Origin: a bacterium | GTDB lineage: Bacteria; Krumholzibacteriota; Krumholzibacteriia; LZORAL124-64-63 | DNA length: 64,000 bases | Direction of reading: 5' to 3' | Assembly: GCA_024223715.1 (NCBI GenBank) | Contig: JAAEOA010000352.1 | Location: 1-64,000, forward strand | Part shown: piece by piece, positions 48,876-59,100 of the stretch | Layout of the letters: the number at the start of each line of letters is the position of its first letter | Numbering within the stretch: position 1 is the first letter of the stretch | The notes under the pieces: model-generated | Database searches by the model: none | What the model was told of the DNA's origin: nothing | What the model saw: the letters and a program-made list of their open reading frames with translations, nothing else | Made by a program: the position numbers and the translations under genes

Positions 48876-49901
48876 TTAGAAGCGGTACCCCAGGGACAAA
48901 CGAGTCACTCGGTCCAAGCCTTCTGCCTGGGGTACGGAAGCAAAATCGAAAGTGATGGCTTGGCCAACCCATTCGTTCATATCCACACCAAATCCAAAAG
49001 TGGTATCGCTGATGTCACCGTAGTCGGCACTTTTATAACCAAAACGGACAAAAAGGCTTCGCATGTAATTCCACTCAATGCCAGCGCCGTATTCTTCCTG
49101 GTCCATCTCCAGACCAAATCCGTAATCGTCATCTTTCCATTTGTACAAAGGCACCAGGTAATCGGCAACCAGGAGCAGGCCCATAAATTCACTGTGATAA
49201 GCGCTGAAAGCAATACCCAGAGTGACTTTGCGAGGCATCGGATCACTCTGGTCGGCATCAACGTGTTTGATGTCCGGCCCCAGGTTGGCTACAGCCAAAC
49301 CAATGTTGGATCGTATCGATGGAACTTTCCAAAGCATACCCAGGTCAACACCAAAGCTGTCACCACTTCCACCGGCACCATCCTGCAGAGATGTGTCTGG
49401 GGCCAGTTTATCGCGGAAATATTTCACGCCAATACCCACACCCAGGGTGCGGCTCAGTCGAACACCATAAGTGGTGGTGAAGGCAAACATATAAGAACGG
49501 AAAAGTCCCGTTTCGTTTTCGTTTTCATCCACGCCCATCTGCTCACCCATATCCAGGTAATTGATGGCAAAACCCAATGCACCGTGCTTGCCCATGGGCA
49601 TGGCATAACCACCCCAGTAAAGAGCAATGTCATCGGCCAGGCCGGCAGCCAGGCTCGATTGCATAATATGAACGTCATGTTGTTTGGGGCGCTGGGGCAA
49701 GAAACCCAGTCCACCAGGATTCCACCATATAGAAGTTACATCCTGGGAAAGAGCGGTCCCCGATTCGCCCAAGGCGTTGTACCGACCGCCGATTGGAAAA
49801 GTCAGGTTGATGGCGCCGGCTCCACTGCCAGCCAAGGCGCTGCCGGCAAAGCCAGCAAGCAAGATGACTCCCAGGATAGCTGCTATAGTTATTCGTCTCA
49901 T
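48876..49901 (-). CDS. porV: PorV/PorQ family outer-membrane protein
   Basis: PorV is the outer-membrane barrel that accepts cargo in type IX secretion and delivers it to the sortase PorU. The 341-residue protein has a signal peptide (ending ALA near residue 24) and then the hallmark 'FPIGGRYNALGESGTALSQDVTSIWWNPGGL'. Regular barrel strands follow, and the C-terminus is RLSLGYRF. The ATG 49899-49901 has GGAGG eight bases upstream. It lies between a C25 protease of PorU type and a cargo-like M6 protease, which strengthens the assignment. A general UPF0164/PorQ paralogue cannot be excluded. Confidence 0.85.
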   Translation of the reverse strand: MRRITIAAILGVILLAGFAGSALAGSGAGAINLTFPIGGRYNALGESGTALSQDVTSIWWNPGGLGFLPQRPKQHDVHIMQSSLAAGLADDIALYWGGYAMPMGKHGALGFAINYLDMGEQMGVDENENETGLFRSYMFAFTTTYGVRLSRTLGVGIGVKYFRDKLAPDTSLQDGAGGSGDSFGVDLGMLWKVPSIRSNIGLAVANLGPDIKHVDADQSDPMPRKVTLGIAFSAYHSEFMGLLLVADYLVPLYKWKDDDYGFGLEMDQEEYGAGIEWNYMRSLFVRFGYKSADYGDISDTTFGFGVDMNEWVGQAITFDFASVPQAEGLDRVTRLSLGYRF

Positions 49902-49965
49902 TCAATTAACCTCCGGTTTTTTGGTTCTTTTGGTGACGTTAGCCGCCACCACTTCTATCATCGAA

Positions 49966-52900
49966 TTAGCGCATGATGACGAGTTTCCCCGTCTCAGTAA
50001 TGTCACGTTCCGAGCTGCTTGCCACGGTTCCACGCAGGACATACAAATACGTCCCATTGGCAATTTCGTCACCCTGGTCGTCCCGGCCATCCCAGTTTAT
50101 AATCTGGGGTCCCGCCGAAAGTTCCTCACGATGTGTTTTTATACGCAATCCACTTAGGGTGTAAATATCCCATTTCACCGTCATCGGATCACTCAAGTCA
50201 AATACAAGTCGGCAGGGACCGGGCGTGGGATTAGGAAAAAGAGTGATCGATTCCATACCCACAACGCTGGCCGGTACAATTTCAAAACTGATGGTATCGT
50301 TGCCCACGTTGCCCAGTACATCACTGGCGTGCAGAGCGGCAAGGTGTTTGCCCATCGGAAGATCGCCAGGTAAAGGCAAGGAAATTTGTCCGCTTGTATA
50401 GCTGTCGGCATCGAAAGAAAAATTCGAAGTTACATCGCTCATAAAGCCGGAATCGTCAAACTCGAGCAACAGGCTATTACCCGGAGTGGTACCAAGTATG
50501 GAAATACTGCTGGAATCCTGAAGAGTTGCAGTCAGGACATCGCCCACCCTGACTCGGGTTCTATTGTCTTCAAAAGCAAGGTTGATTACCGGTCCCACGA
50601 TGTCATTACTCGGGCCCGTTGCAGAGCGAACGGCCGATACTGGAGCATTAGCCACATGGTCGCCATCGAGGCCGGAAAGAACCATACGCAACCGGGCCTC
50701 ATTTCCATAGCGCAATTGCAGAGGCACTTTGAAAGGAACCCTCAACTCATCGGAGGTCATGGTTCCGTGGCCGTTAAAAACAGCCGAGCCACTGGCTTTG
50801 TAGGTGTTCCAACGTGGAACCCTAACCGAACCACCACCAGCAACAGTACTGTCGACCATGGATTTAATATAACCGGCGTTATAACCAGATTCTTCCACAA
50901 GCAGAGAGTAAGTATCGCCGGCTCCAAGCATTAGGCCACGCGATTCCTCAAGAACAGCAACCTGTCGGGCACCGGCCCGAATGGTATCGAGGCTGGCCGA
51001 TGAAAACTCAAGATTGTCCTCAGGATGTGGCAAGCTGGTGGCTGGATCACTCAAAAGGTTGTACCGCTGGGAGTTATGCCTGCGGAACTCACTGGTAATT
51101 GCTGCCTTGGCTTGTAAAAGAGCTTGGGAAAGGGTTTGATCCGGGTCGACATGAGTATCTGGAAAGAGATTCTCGTAAAACAACGTGGACAGTTCATCGT
51201 TGGAAGAAATCCAGCTGACCTGACTGGCGCATATCGAAGCAATGGCCCCACCCCCATCAGGAATGACAAACAGCTCGGCCATGGACCGGCGAATGGGACT
51301 ATCGTAAACACCCACATCACAACTGAAGGCGATGAAGGCAAAACGTTCCATGCCGTTAGTCAGGTTGGCAATATCCACCGATTGAAAAATCTGCTCATCG
51401 GCCAGGTTGTTTTCAGCGCCGTGACCAATATAATGGTAAATGGTGGTTCCATTATTCAGACTGGCGTTTATGTCGGAACGAACCTGAGGCTTGATGCTAC
51501 TGCCAGGGGGAAACTCATAAGTGTTTGCATAAACCTTCTGAATATCCAAGCTGGCAGGCATGCTGAAATTGGTCAGTCTTTCCGCTTGAAGAATGTGTTT
51601 CTCTTCCAGGGAAACCGGCTCCGGGTAGGAAGATGGTTTCACACCGTCATCAGTCACCATCATGACTTTATTCACCCACATTCCAGGTTCCGTATTGGCG
51701 GAATACTCAATCATGCGGTTGACCATATCAGTGGCTTCGGCATAACTGGTTGCCGGTAGACGTCCGATGGCCACATCGGGAAAGTCCACATCAAAATCGT
51801 CATTGGGAGTGATGGGATCATCATAAGGAGTGTCGAAAGAGACCACCGTATCGTCTGATCCATAAGGGTGGTAATTGTTTAAAGCGTGTGGGTTTCTTGG
51901 ATAAAAATTCCGATGCTCACTAGGTAATAGATCCAGCAGATCACCACTTGAACTTTGGTTGCGATAATTCCGGTGGTCGTGGGTGCCGTTACCCAAAAGA
52001 CAGACAAATTTCAGATTTCCCCCACCGGCATCAAAAACCGATTTCAGATAATTACGAATGGCACGCAAATCTTTCTGTCCACCGGAAAAGTTGTTGTAGA
52101 TGTCGTGAGCGGAAACAGCCATGGCTTCGGGGTTGGAGAAACCCGGCAAAACAGAAGATCGGAAGTCCGCCAGATTTTGTGCCGGGGTGCCAAAGCCTTC
52201 TCCATATACCACGATGTAATTCAAATTTGTAGATTCAGCCCTTAAGTCCAAAGGCTGAACTCGCTGTCCGGAAGCCACACTGTGCAATTGCCCTTCCGTT
52301 GTTGCCAAAAAGTGACGATCGCCTGTTGTATTCACAGTAAGGCCACAAGTCAACTGAGATCCAGCTAAGTCTCCATTGAGAATACTGGCATTCTGTAAGC
52401 CACCAACTTCCCAGAAAATGACTTCGTCACCTTGAGGAATAGTCAGTTGCAAATCCACATCCCGGCCATCGGACTGGGCATGCTCCCGCCAAAGAGCAAA
52501 ATTCATTTGCCCACCCATTTGGGCCAGATCCAGAGCGGTCCAGTAGAAGATATCAAAACTGTCCAAAGCCATGGGATGGTCCCGATCAGGGTTGGTGCTC
52601 TGGAAAGAAATAGAATTATTGCCAGCCACCAATTGGTCGGAAGCCCCCACATGCCGCATGCGCAGACTGTCTTGCTGAGCCGAGGCAATAAAATTGGTTT
52701 CCACGGCTGTATCGGTATCGTCGTTAACCCAGCTGCGAGCCCCAAATACGTATGAATTAGCCCAGATTCCCGGGTCACCACGATAATCGACCACAAAAGT
52801 TGCCAGAGAATCTGCAACAGGTTCCTGAATATAGAAGCTGAGAGTTTTGGTAAAATAAACGCTGTTGTCCCAGGCCCAGTTGTCCGGAAGGACTCCTTGC

Positions 52901-54462
52901 GAATCCTGTTTTTGCTCCTCCATATGCAGGCGCAGCTTGGCGGTATTCACAACATCGCCCCCATTGGCAGGAGTGCTGGTTTCAGCAACCCGCAATGCAG
53001 CCCCATCGATGGGAGAACTGGTGGATGTATTTTCCCAGGTCAGCCAATAAACACCCTCATTTTGATAAGGATGGTTGTAGAACTCAAGATGGCCTGCCTC
53101 AGTATCCACACGGTCATTCCAGAAATCGGTACCAAAGGCGTGAAAACGTATTTCATCGTCCAAATTCCATTCACCGTCACCGGCACCAATAACCTGAATG
53201 GGGATTTCGGTCATGCCAACGCGGTCTGGCTGGTCCGATTCAACAACATCCGGATCTTTGGCCAGGGCAAATGAACCACCCCGGAACAAACGCAGTTTGG
53301 CAGGGTCCACATCGTCAGTGCTGACTCCCATGCTTGATAATTCCTGACCGGAAAGATGATGCAGCCCCACTTCATCAATACTCAAGCGAACCCAGTGATC
53401 AGTCAGATCAAAATGGCTGTACAAACCTTTGTTGGCATTATTCTTTTCGGACACAAGAAGGCCGCGTTCTCCTTTGGCCAAAATCGAGAACAATTCAGGG
53501 TTTAGCAGTGAAGCAGGAGCCTCGTCCAGAATTCCGGAATTTTTTGAAGGAGCCTCTGTCTTGGAAGAAAACTGTATCTGATGGGAATAGCGCCCCATTG
53601 GTTGGTGTCTGACTTCCACAATCATACTTCGCAAAATGCCACCATCAAGACTAACGGGCAATTCAAAACCGGAAATGGGAACACCACGATAAACCGAAGG
53701 CCGTTCCATTTTAACAAGCTCAGAAGTCACAATAGAATCTGAAGGACGTTTCCACCATTGAATTCCCGAAACACTGGCTTCAGGGATGTTTGAAGTGGGA
53801 ACCGCCAGGGAAACACTTAATCGTGGAGCCATTTGAAGGGTTCCCCCCTGCCGGCTTTGGTCATAATAATAAGGCAAAGCCCATTTCACGTTTTCCAGTC
53901 GGACTTCATCCCAGGAAAAAGATTTGAGTTCGGCAGGAAACTCAATGGAAATTCTTGTGACTTGAGCATTGCTGGACAACACACGCACCACCGGATCACC
54001 CATGACCGGCTGCGCGTGCGTGTCCGAAGCTGCCATGGCCTTACCGGGGTTTATTAATCCCAGTAAAGCAAAGCAGCAAACAAAAATAACGGCCTGCCAC
54101 AGCAAAGTGCGCGGGCCTAAAGATTTACCATGTGGAATGAGGCCAGTATGAGACGGAAAAATGAATTGATCTCTACGCATTTTGCCCAGCTTTTGAAAAA
54201 GATTCTCCAGATCCGGCACCATGCCGAAAATCCCTCCAACCACAGCCGATGCAGTAGCAAACGGCATCAACAACAACAAGATAAGACTGATCACTCCTCC
54301 TGCCAGTTCCAGGCGCCAATCGGGGTGGTCATAGTGAGGAATCGCATCAAGGACCGCATGACTGGCAGCACCGGCAACGGCACCAAGTACCAGATTTCCG
54401 GTCAATCCTCCCACAATTCCCCCCGTGAGGGCTCCCGCAGCAAAATGAGTGAACAAGCACAT
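49966..54462 (-). CDS. membrane-domain/C25 gingipain-type (PorU-like) protease fusion
   Basis: One frame of 1,498 residues. Residues 1-~115 form a small polytopic membrane domain with metal-ligand-like residues (SHAVLDAIPHYDH, VPDLENLF, FPSHTGLIPHG), like compact membrane hydrolase-type proteins. Residues ~118-144 look like a signal peptide ending KAMA/ASD. The rest is an exported protease: a beta-rich N-terminal region (150-740), a C25 domain (745-1120) with His1014 in YIGHGAEN and Cys1048 in IAFSCDVG, and a C-terminal FlgD-like Ig/sorting domain ('LFPNPTPGPCRLVFDLS'). PorU removes sorting domains and attaches cargo in T9SS; porV is the next gene, 64 bases on. An internal ATG at residue 95 exists but lacks a clear binding site. 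Confidence 0.85.
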   Translation of the reverse strand: MCLFTHFAAGALTGGIVGGLTGNLVLGAVAGAASHAVLDAIPHYDHPDWRLELAGGVISLILLLLMPFATASAVVGGIFGMVPDLENLFQKLGKMRRDQFIFPSHTGLIPHGKSLGPRTLLWQAVIFVCCFALLGLINPGKAMAASDTHAQPVMGDPVVRVLSSNAQVTRISIEFPAELKSFSWDEVRLENVKWALPYYYDQSRQGGTLQMAPRLSVSLAVPTSNIPEASVSGIQWWKRPSDSIVTSELVKMERPSVYRGVPISGFELPVSLDGGILRSMIVEVRHQPMGRYSHQIQFSSKTEAPSKNSGILDEAPASLLNPELFSILAKGERGLLVSEKNNANKGLYSHFDLTDHWVRLSIDEVGLHHLSGQELSSMGVSTDDVDPAKLRLFRGGSFALAKDPDVVESDQPDRVGMTEIPIQVIGAGDGEWNLDDEIRFHAFGTDFWNDRVDTEAGHLEFYNHPYQNEGVYWLTWENTSTSSPIDGAALRVAETSTPANGGDVVNTAKLRLHMEEQKQDSQGVLPDNWAWDNSVYFTKTLSFYIQEPVADSLATFVVDYRGDPGIWANSYVFGARSWVNDDTDTAVETNFIASAQQDSLRMRHVGASDQLVAGNNSISFQSTNPDRDHPMALDSFDIFYWTALDLAQMGGQMNFALWREHAQSDGRDVDLQLTIPQGDEVIFWEVGGLQNASILNGDLAGSQLTCGLTVNTTGDRHFLATTEGQLHSVASGQRVQPLDLRAESTNLNYIVVYGEGFGTPAQNLADFRSSVLPGFSNPEAMAVSAHDIYNNFSGGQKDLRAIRNYLKSVFDAGGGNLKFVCLLGNGTHDHRNYRNQSSSGDLLDLLPSEHRNFYPRNPHALNNYHPYGSDDTVVSFDTPYDDPITPNDDFDVDFPDVAIGRLPATSYAEATDMVNRMIEYSANTEPGMWVNKVMMVTDDGVKPSSYPEPVSLEEKHILQAERLTNFSMPASLDIQKVYANTYEFPPGSSIKPQVRSDINASLNNGTTIYHYIGHGAENNLADEQIFQSVDIANLTNGMERFAFIAFSCDVGVYDSPIRRSMAELFVIPDGGGAIASICASQVSWISSNDELSTLFYENLFPDTHVDPDQTLSQALLQAKAAITSEFRRHNSQRYNLLSDPATSLPHPEDNLEFSSASLDTIRAGARQVAVLEESRGLMLGAGDTYSLLVEESGYNAGYIKSMVDSTVAGGGSVRVPRWNTYKASGSAVFNGHGTMTSDELRVPFKVPLQLRYGNEARLRMVLSGLDGDHVANAPVSAVRSATGPSNDIVGPVINLAFEDNRTRVRVGDVLTATLQDSSSISILGTTPGNSLLLEFDDSGFMSDVTSNFSFDADSYTSGQISLPLPGDLPMGKHLAALHASDVLGNVGNDTISFEIVPASVVGMESITLFPNPTPGPCRLVFDLSDPMTVKWDIYTLSGLRIKTHREELSAGPQIINWDGRDDQGDEIANGTYLYVLRGTVASSSERDITETGKLVIMR

Positions 54463-54470
54463 TAATTCAA

Positions 54471-54665
54471 TCAGCCTTCCGCTGGAGTTTCACCCGTACC
54501 AGGTACTTTTTCAGCTTCGTCGGGAAGCATTATGGGAATATCACCTTCAACCCGAAAACGCACCTGACACTGGTTGCAATACAACCATTGGTGGTTTTCA
54601 TCGGGAACCACAGCTTTTCGGCACTGCGGACAGGCCAGAATTTCCAGAAGTTTTGGGTCCAGCAT
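54471..54665 (-). CDS. Trm112-like zinc-ribbon protein
   Basis: A 64-residue protein of the Trm112/UPF0434 (YcaR) family: MLDPKLLEILACPQCR, then YCNQCQVRFRVEGDIPIML. The four cysteines of the zinc ribbon are present. Family members are small activators or chaperones of methyltransferases, and some sit in envelope loci. I chose the ATG 54663-54665, with AAAGGA seven bases upstream, over a TTG two codons earlier. It ends six bases before the membrane/C25 fusion gene begins and probably heads the long operon. Confidence 0.88.
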   Translation of the reverse strand: MLDPKLLEILACPQCRKAVVPDENHQWLYCNQCQVRFRVEGDIPIMLPDEAEKVPGTGETPAEG

Positions 54666-55004
54666 GGACAAATCCTTTCAGCCCAGACGACTCTCACGTG
54701 TAATACACGAAAATACATCACTCTGGTGCATTCTAGTACGTTTGCCCATAGAGGCAATACATCAATTTTCAGGGAAGAAGGGTCAGCGATTGACCGCAAG
54801 GTGCACAAATACCGGCACCCCCATGACATTAAAACGCCTGGAGCGACCGATGAAGAGACTAGATTCTTTAAGAGGTTGGCAAAAGGATAATACAATAATC
54901 CGACCATGCCGTCAACCCCTCCGTGGGAAAGACTGGGTGTTTTTTGCGAATTATATCGTTATTTGAACAGAATGACTTAAAAAGAAAACCTGGTCTTTTT
55001 CGGA
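54666..55004. other. intergenic region between accA and the Trm112-like gene
   Basis: No credible gene is seen in these ~340 bases; the short frames lack coding character. On the minus strand a weak AT-rich hairpin (AAAAAGA/TCTTTTT near 54975-54995) follows accA and may slow transcription. A promoter-like pair lies at 54730-54757. I looked for SRP RNA, tmRNA, RNase P and 6S motifs and saw none. A small RNA cannot be excluded. Confidence 0.5.
54730..54757 (-). promoter_or_regulatory. possible housekeeping promoter of the long 54 kb-to-29 kb operon
   Basis: On the minus strand TTGCCT (complement of 54752-54757) and TAGAAT (complement of 54730-54735) are separated by 16 bases, a fair match to a sigma-70 type -35/-10 pair. 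Transcription would begin near 54722, about 57 bases before the Trm112-like ATG. The -35 box matches only partly, so this is tentative. Confidence 0.35.
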
Positions 55005-55991
55005 TCAAGCTTTCCCCGCCTCATCAAAAATGCCCATATCGAGAAACTTTTGCAAGCGTTGGTCCAGAAGTTTCTGAGTGGGAATTATTTCAAGTTCAGC
55101 CAACGAATCCTGAATTTTTCCTTTGATGGAAAGGGCCATGGCTTTGTGATCGCGATGGGCTCCCCCGGTTGGTTCGGCAATGATGCCATCAATTACACCC
55201 AACCTTTTGGCGTCATCGCTGGTCAGTTTCATGGCTTTGGCTGCTTCTTTACTTTTGGCACCGTCACGCCACAAAATAGCCGCACAGCCTTCGGGACTAA
55301 TTACCGAATAAATGCTGTTTTGAAGCATAAATACACGATCACCAACTCCAAGAGCTAAAGCTCCACCACTGCCACCTTCACCAGTGACAATGCAAATGAT
55401 GGGTACCCCCATATCGGACATTTCACGCAAATTGCGGGCAATCGCTTCGGCCTGGCCGCGTTCTTCGGCCCCCAAACCAGGATAAGCACCGGGAGTATCA
55501 ATAAAAGTCACGATGGGCCGTTGAAAACGAACAGCCATCTCCATAAGGCGCAAAGCCTTGCGGTAACCTTCAGGATGAGCCATACCAAAATTTCTTCTGA
55601 TATTGCTTTTGGTATCGCGACCTTTCTGGTGGCCCAGAAGCATGATTTTCCGGTCACCCATAGTGGCCATACCCGCCACGATGGCTTCGTCGTCCCGGTA
55701 CATGCGATCGCCATGCAACTCCACAAAGTCACTGAAGATATGGTCGATGTAATCATTAGTTGTCGGACGCATGGGATGCCGTGCCAATTGTACCCTCTGC
55801 CAGGGCTCCAATTTAGCAAAAATTTCATGTCCCAGCTTTTCGGCCTTGCTTTGCAGGCCTTTGACTTCGTCATCTACATTCATTCCCCGCACCGATGCAG
55901 ATTCCTGCAGGGAAGTAATTTGCTCATGTATTTCAACCAATGGCATTTCAAAATCGAGCCAGAGTGCTTTTTTCTTCCAGTCCATGGCCAT
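55005..55991 (-). CDS. accA: acetyl-CoA carboxylase carboxyltransferase subunit alpha
   Basis: AccA with AccD transfers the carboxyl group from biotin to acetyl-CoA, the first step of fatty-acid synthesis. The 328-residue sequence shows 'LDFEMPLVEIHEQI' at the start, the typical QLARHPxRP-like VQLARHPMRPTTNDYI, 'FGDDRAIVGG'-type 'RDDEAIVAGMA', and the oxyanion-hole region 'TPGAYPGLGAEERGQAEAIARNL' with 'GEGGSGGALALGVGD'. Two in-frame ATGs lie at the start (residues 1 and 3). accD is not in the window. A perfect -35 box (TTGACA) lies upstream at 56105-56110. Confidence 0.96.
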   Translation of the reverse strand: MAMDWKKKALWLDFEMPLVEIHEQITSLQESASVRGMNVDDEVKGLQSKAEKLGHEIFAKLEPWQRVQLARHPMRPTTNDYIDHIFSDFVELHGDRMYRDDEAIVAGMATMGDRKIMLLGHQKGRDTKSNIRRNFGMAHPEGYRKALRLMEMAVRFQRPIVTFIDTPGAYPGLGAEERGQAEAIARNLREMSDMGVPIICIVTGEGGSGGALALGVGDRVFMLQNSIYSVISPEGCAAILWRDGAKSKEAAKAMKLTSDDAKRLGVIDGIIAEPTGGAHRDHKAMALSIKGKIQDSLAELEIIPTQKLLDQRLQKFLDMGIFDEAGKA

Positions 55992-56043
55992 CCTTCGCTG
56001 GTTACCGTAAAAACTTCAAACGGGTCCAGCCAATACGGAAAGT

Positions 56044-56066
56044 AGGCCTCCCTGGTTGAGAGGCCT
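56044..56066 (-). repeat. hairpin in the accA leader
   Basis: AGGCCTC (56044-56050) and GAGGCCT (56060-56066) are a perfect seven-base inverted repeat with a nine-base loop. It falls between the dnaE stop and the accA start, just downstream of the proposed accA promoter, and no T run follows. It could be an mRNA leader structure or part of a dnaE terminator. Confidence 0.45.
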
Positions 56067-56081
56067 GTGATTTCTAGGGTG

Positions 56082-56110
56082 ATTTAGGCACTTGAAGGGG
56101 CCAGTGTCAA
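56082..56110 (-). promoter_or_regulatory. candidate accA promoter
   Basis: The minus strand has a perfect TTGACA -35 box (complement of 56105-56110), followed after 17 bases by CTAAAT, a weak -10 box (complement of 56082-56087). Transcription would start near 56075, leaving a leader of ~85 bases that contains the hairpin at 56044-56066. The -10 element matches at only three positions. Confidence 0.4.
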
Positions 56111-56122
56111 GGTTTTCCAGCA

Positions 56123-59100
56123 CTACCCTCTGCCAAAAAATCTCTTTTTTCGTTCAATGGCACCAGGCAAATTGGCTCGCAAATGAATTTTGCCAATTCC
56201 CGGCAGTTGACGCAATTGTCGCAGGCTATCCAGAGTGAGAGCCAAATTGCGTCCTCCCGACTTCAAAAGCCAGGTTCGCTCCTGCCGCTTAACTTCGATC
56301 ACAAGGGGAACCGGCCGGGCCAATACCGGGTCAGGCATTAACTCCGGATCCTGACTCGGGTCCATGGTCATTTCGGAAGCAAATTCTTCCGGGGGCGCTT
56401 CCTTATCTGTGGTTTTTGAAGGATCGATTGGGACCGGGCCAGCACTTTGCGGAGCCGAGGCCGTGCCACCACCTATATCGCCCCCCAGAGCCCCCTGAAC
56501 CGAGCAACCATCGTGGCTGACCCGTTCCATTTCTTTTTTGGCCTCTTCCTCTTCAGCTTCAACAGCTAACTCGCCCCCCAGGATTCGCATTTCACAGGGA
56601 TCGCCATATTCATCGAAGAGTTCCCCAAGCTGAGCCACTCCCGCACTACCGGCTTTTTCCAGGTCCATTTCGACCAAAATATCCACAACCCAGGTTCCCA
56701 GAACTTCGTCGATGCGGGTGATGCGGTCCACAACCACTTCACGTTGTTCGTCACCGCGAACCTGCACACGGCCACCAATGACCAGAATGCTGTCACTTTC
56801 CACCAGTTCGGTATATTGATCGTAGGCTTTGTTATAAATTACCAGCCCCATGACTCCTGTTTTGTCTTCAAAGTTACCCCGGGCATAAACCCGTTTGTGA
56901 CGGTCACGGTGCTTGGTATGAGAGGTGAGAACACCCACCAGATTGACCCAGGTATTTTCTCCCCGCCGGTGGGCCCCGGCAGTGGTTCCGGTTTCCAGGG
57001 ATCCAATCAATTCACGATACTCTTCAAAGGGGTGACCGGAAAGAAAGAACCCTACAGATGCCCGCTCTTTGCTCAACCGTGTCAAAGGGTCGAACGGCTC
57101 GCATTTATCGAGAGAGGGTTTCAGCATTTCAGCTGCCGCACCGCCCCCAAAAAGACTGGCCTGTCCTCCGGCTTTATCCCGAGCCGCTTTCTGGCCAAAA
57201 GCCAGAGCTTTGCCAATGTTTTGCAATAACTGATGTCGATGCCCGGGCAAGCTATCCATTGCCCCTGCGTTGATCAGGCCTTCGAGCACCTTGCGGTTAA
57301 CCTTTTTCAGATCCACGTTTTCACAAAGATCAAACAAATCAGTAAAAGGCCGTCCCAGCTCCTGCCAGCAGTCACGAATGACGTCAATAGCAGCCGAGCC
57401 CACACCTTTGACCGCACCCATCCCAAAAAGGATTTCCCCGTCTTGAACACCAAATTCTTTACTCGGTTTGTTGATATCCGGCGGATTGATCTTGATATCG
57501 AGCGCTTTCACTGCATCAATAAGTTGGGTTATTCGATCAGATTTGCGCATTTCCGTGCTCATGGTTGCGGCCATAAATTCAGCTGGATGGTGAGCCTTTA
57601 ACCATGCAGTCTGAATGGAAAGCAGCGCATAGGCAGCACTGTGACTTTTATTGAAACCATACTGGGCGAAGAATTCCATTTCTTCATAAATGTCGGCAGC
57701 GTTTTGTAAATTATAGCCGCCCTTTTTCGCCCCCTCCATGAATTCGATTTTCATCTCGGCCATCATGTCGAGTTTCTTTTTACCCATGGCCTTTCGCAGA
57801 GAATCGGCCATGCCCATGGTGAAGCCACCCATTTTGGATGCAATTTGCATCACCTGTTCCTGATATAGAATCACCCCGTAGGTATCTTTCAGGATGGGCT
57901 CAAGACAGTCGTCCTTGTAAGTTACTTTTTCCCGGCCATGCTTACGCTCCACATAAACCTTGTCCATATCGGCCCCCAGGGGACCTGGACGATACAAAGC
58001 ACAAATAGCCGTGATATCATCGTAGCAGGTAGGCGCCATTTTCCGTACCAGCTCCTGCATACCACTGCTTTCGAGCTGGAAGATACCAACGGTCCGACCT
58101 TCCTGAAATAGCTTGAAGGTAATAGGATCGTCAGTGGGAATTTCTTCGGCTTTGATCAGCTTTCCAGTGGAATCGGCAATCAGTTTGAGAGCCTTGTCGA
58201 TGACCGTCAAGGTGCGCAGCCCCAGAAAGTCCATCTTTAGCAGGCCCAGTTCTTCCGAACGGTTCATGTCGAATTGAACCGTGATATCGCCCTTATTGTT
58301 TTTATACATGGGCGCATGTTCGATCAGGGGACTCGGTGTGATCAGCACTCCGGCTGCGTGAATACCCGTATTGCGGTTCATGCCTTCCAATACTAAAGCA
58401 TTGCGTAATAACAGAGCATGATCGTCAGACTCTTTGGGTAAATCTTTCAGGCCCGGAGCTTCGTCGATGGCCTTTTTCAGGGTAATGCCCACTTCTTCGG
58501 GCACCAGTTTGCTGATGCGATCACTTTCGGCGAAGCTGAAATCCAACGTACGTGCCACATCTTTTAGAACAGCCCTTGCGGCCATGGTCCCAAAGGTAAT
58601 GATCTGGCTCACGTTTTCCTGACCGTACTTTTTGGCGACATATTCAATAACATCGCTGCGTCGTTCATAGCAGAAATCCACGTCAATATCCGGCATGCTG
58701 ACACGTTCAGGATTCAGAAACCTCTCAAAAAGCAGCTGATGCCTGATGGGATCGATGTCGGTAATGCCCATGCCATAACAAACCAAAGAGCCGGCGGCAC
58801 TGCCTCGACCTGGTCCCACAGGAATATTCATATTCCGGGCGGCATCAATAAAATCCCAAACGATAAGGAAGTAACCCGCGTAACCAGTGGTTTTAATGAT
58901 ACCCAGCTCATATTGCAGACGGGTTTCCAACTCTTCGGTCATGGCTGGATAACGTTCATTGATGCCCTGGCGAGCAATGTGCTCCACGTATTCATCGGCC
59001 GTTTTGAAAGGCTCCGGCAATTCAAAAATAGGAAGTAAGAGGTTGCCCAGTTGCATCTCAAAGTCCACCATGTCGGCAATGCGCAGGGTATTTTCCACTG

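Noticed and set aside
54530-54907. A 125-codon open frame covering the region upstream of the Trm112-like gene.
   Set aside because: It overlaps the conserved zinc-ribbon gene in another frame, is Cys/Trp-rich and has no recognisable domain.
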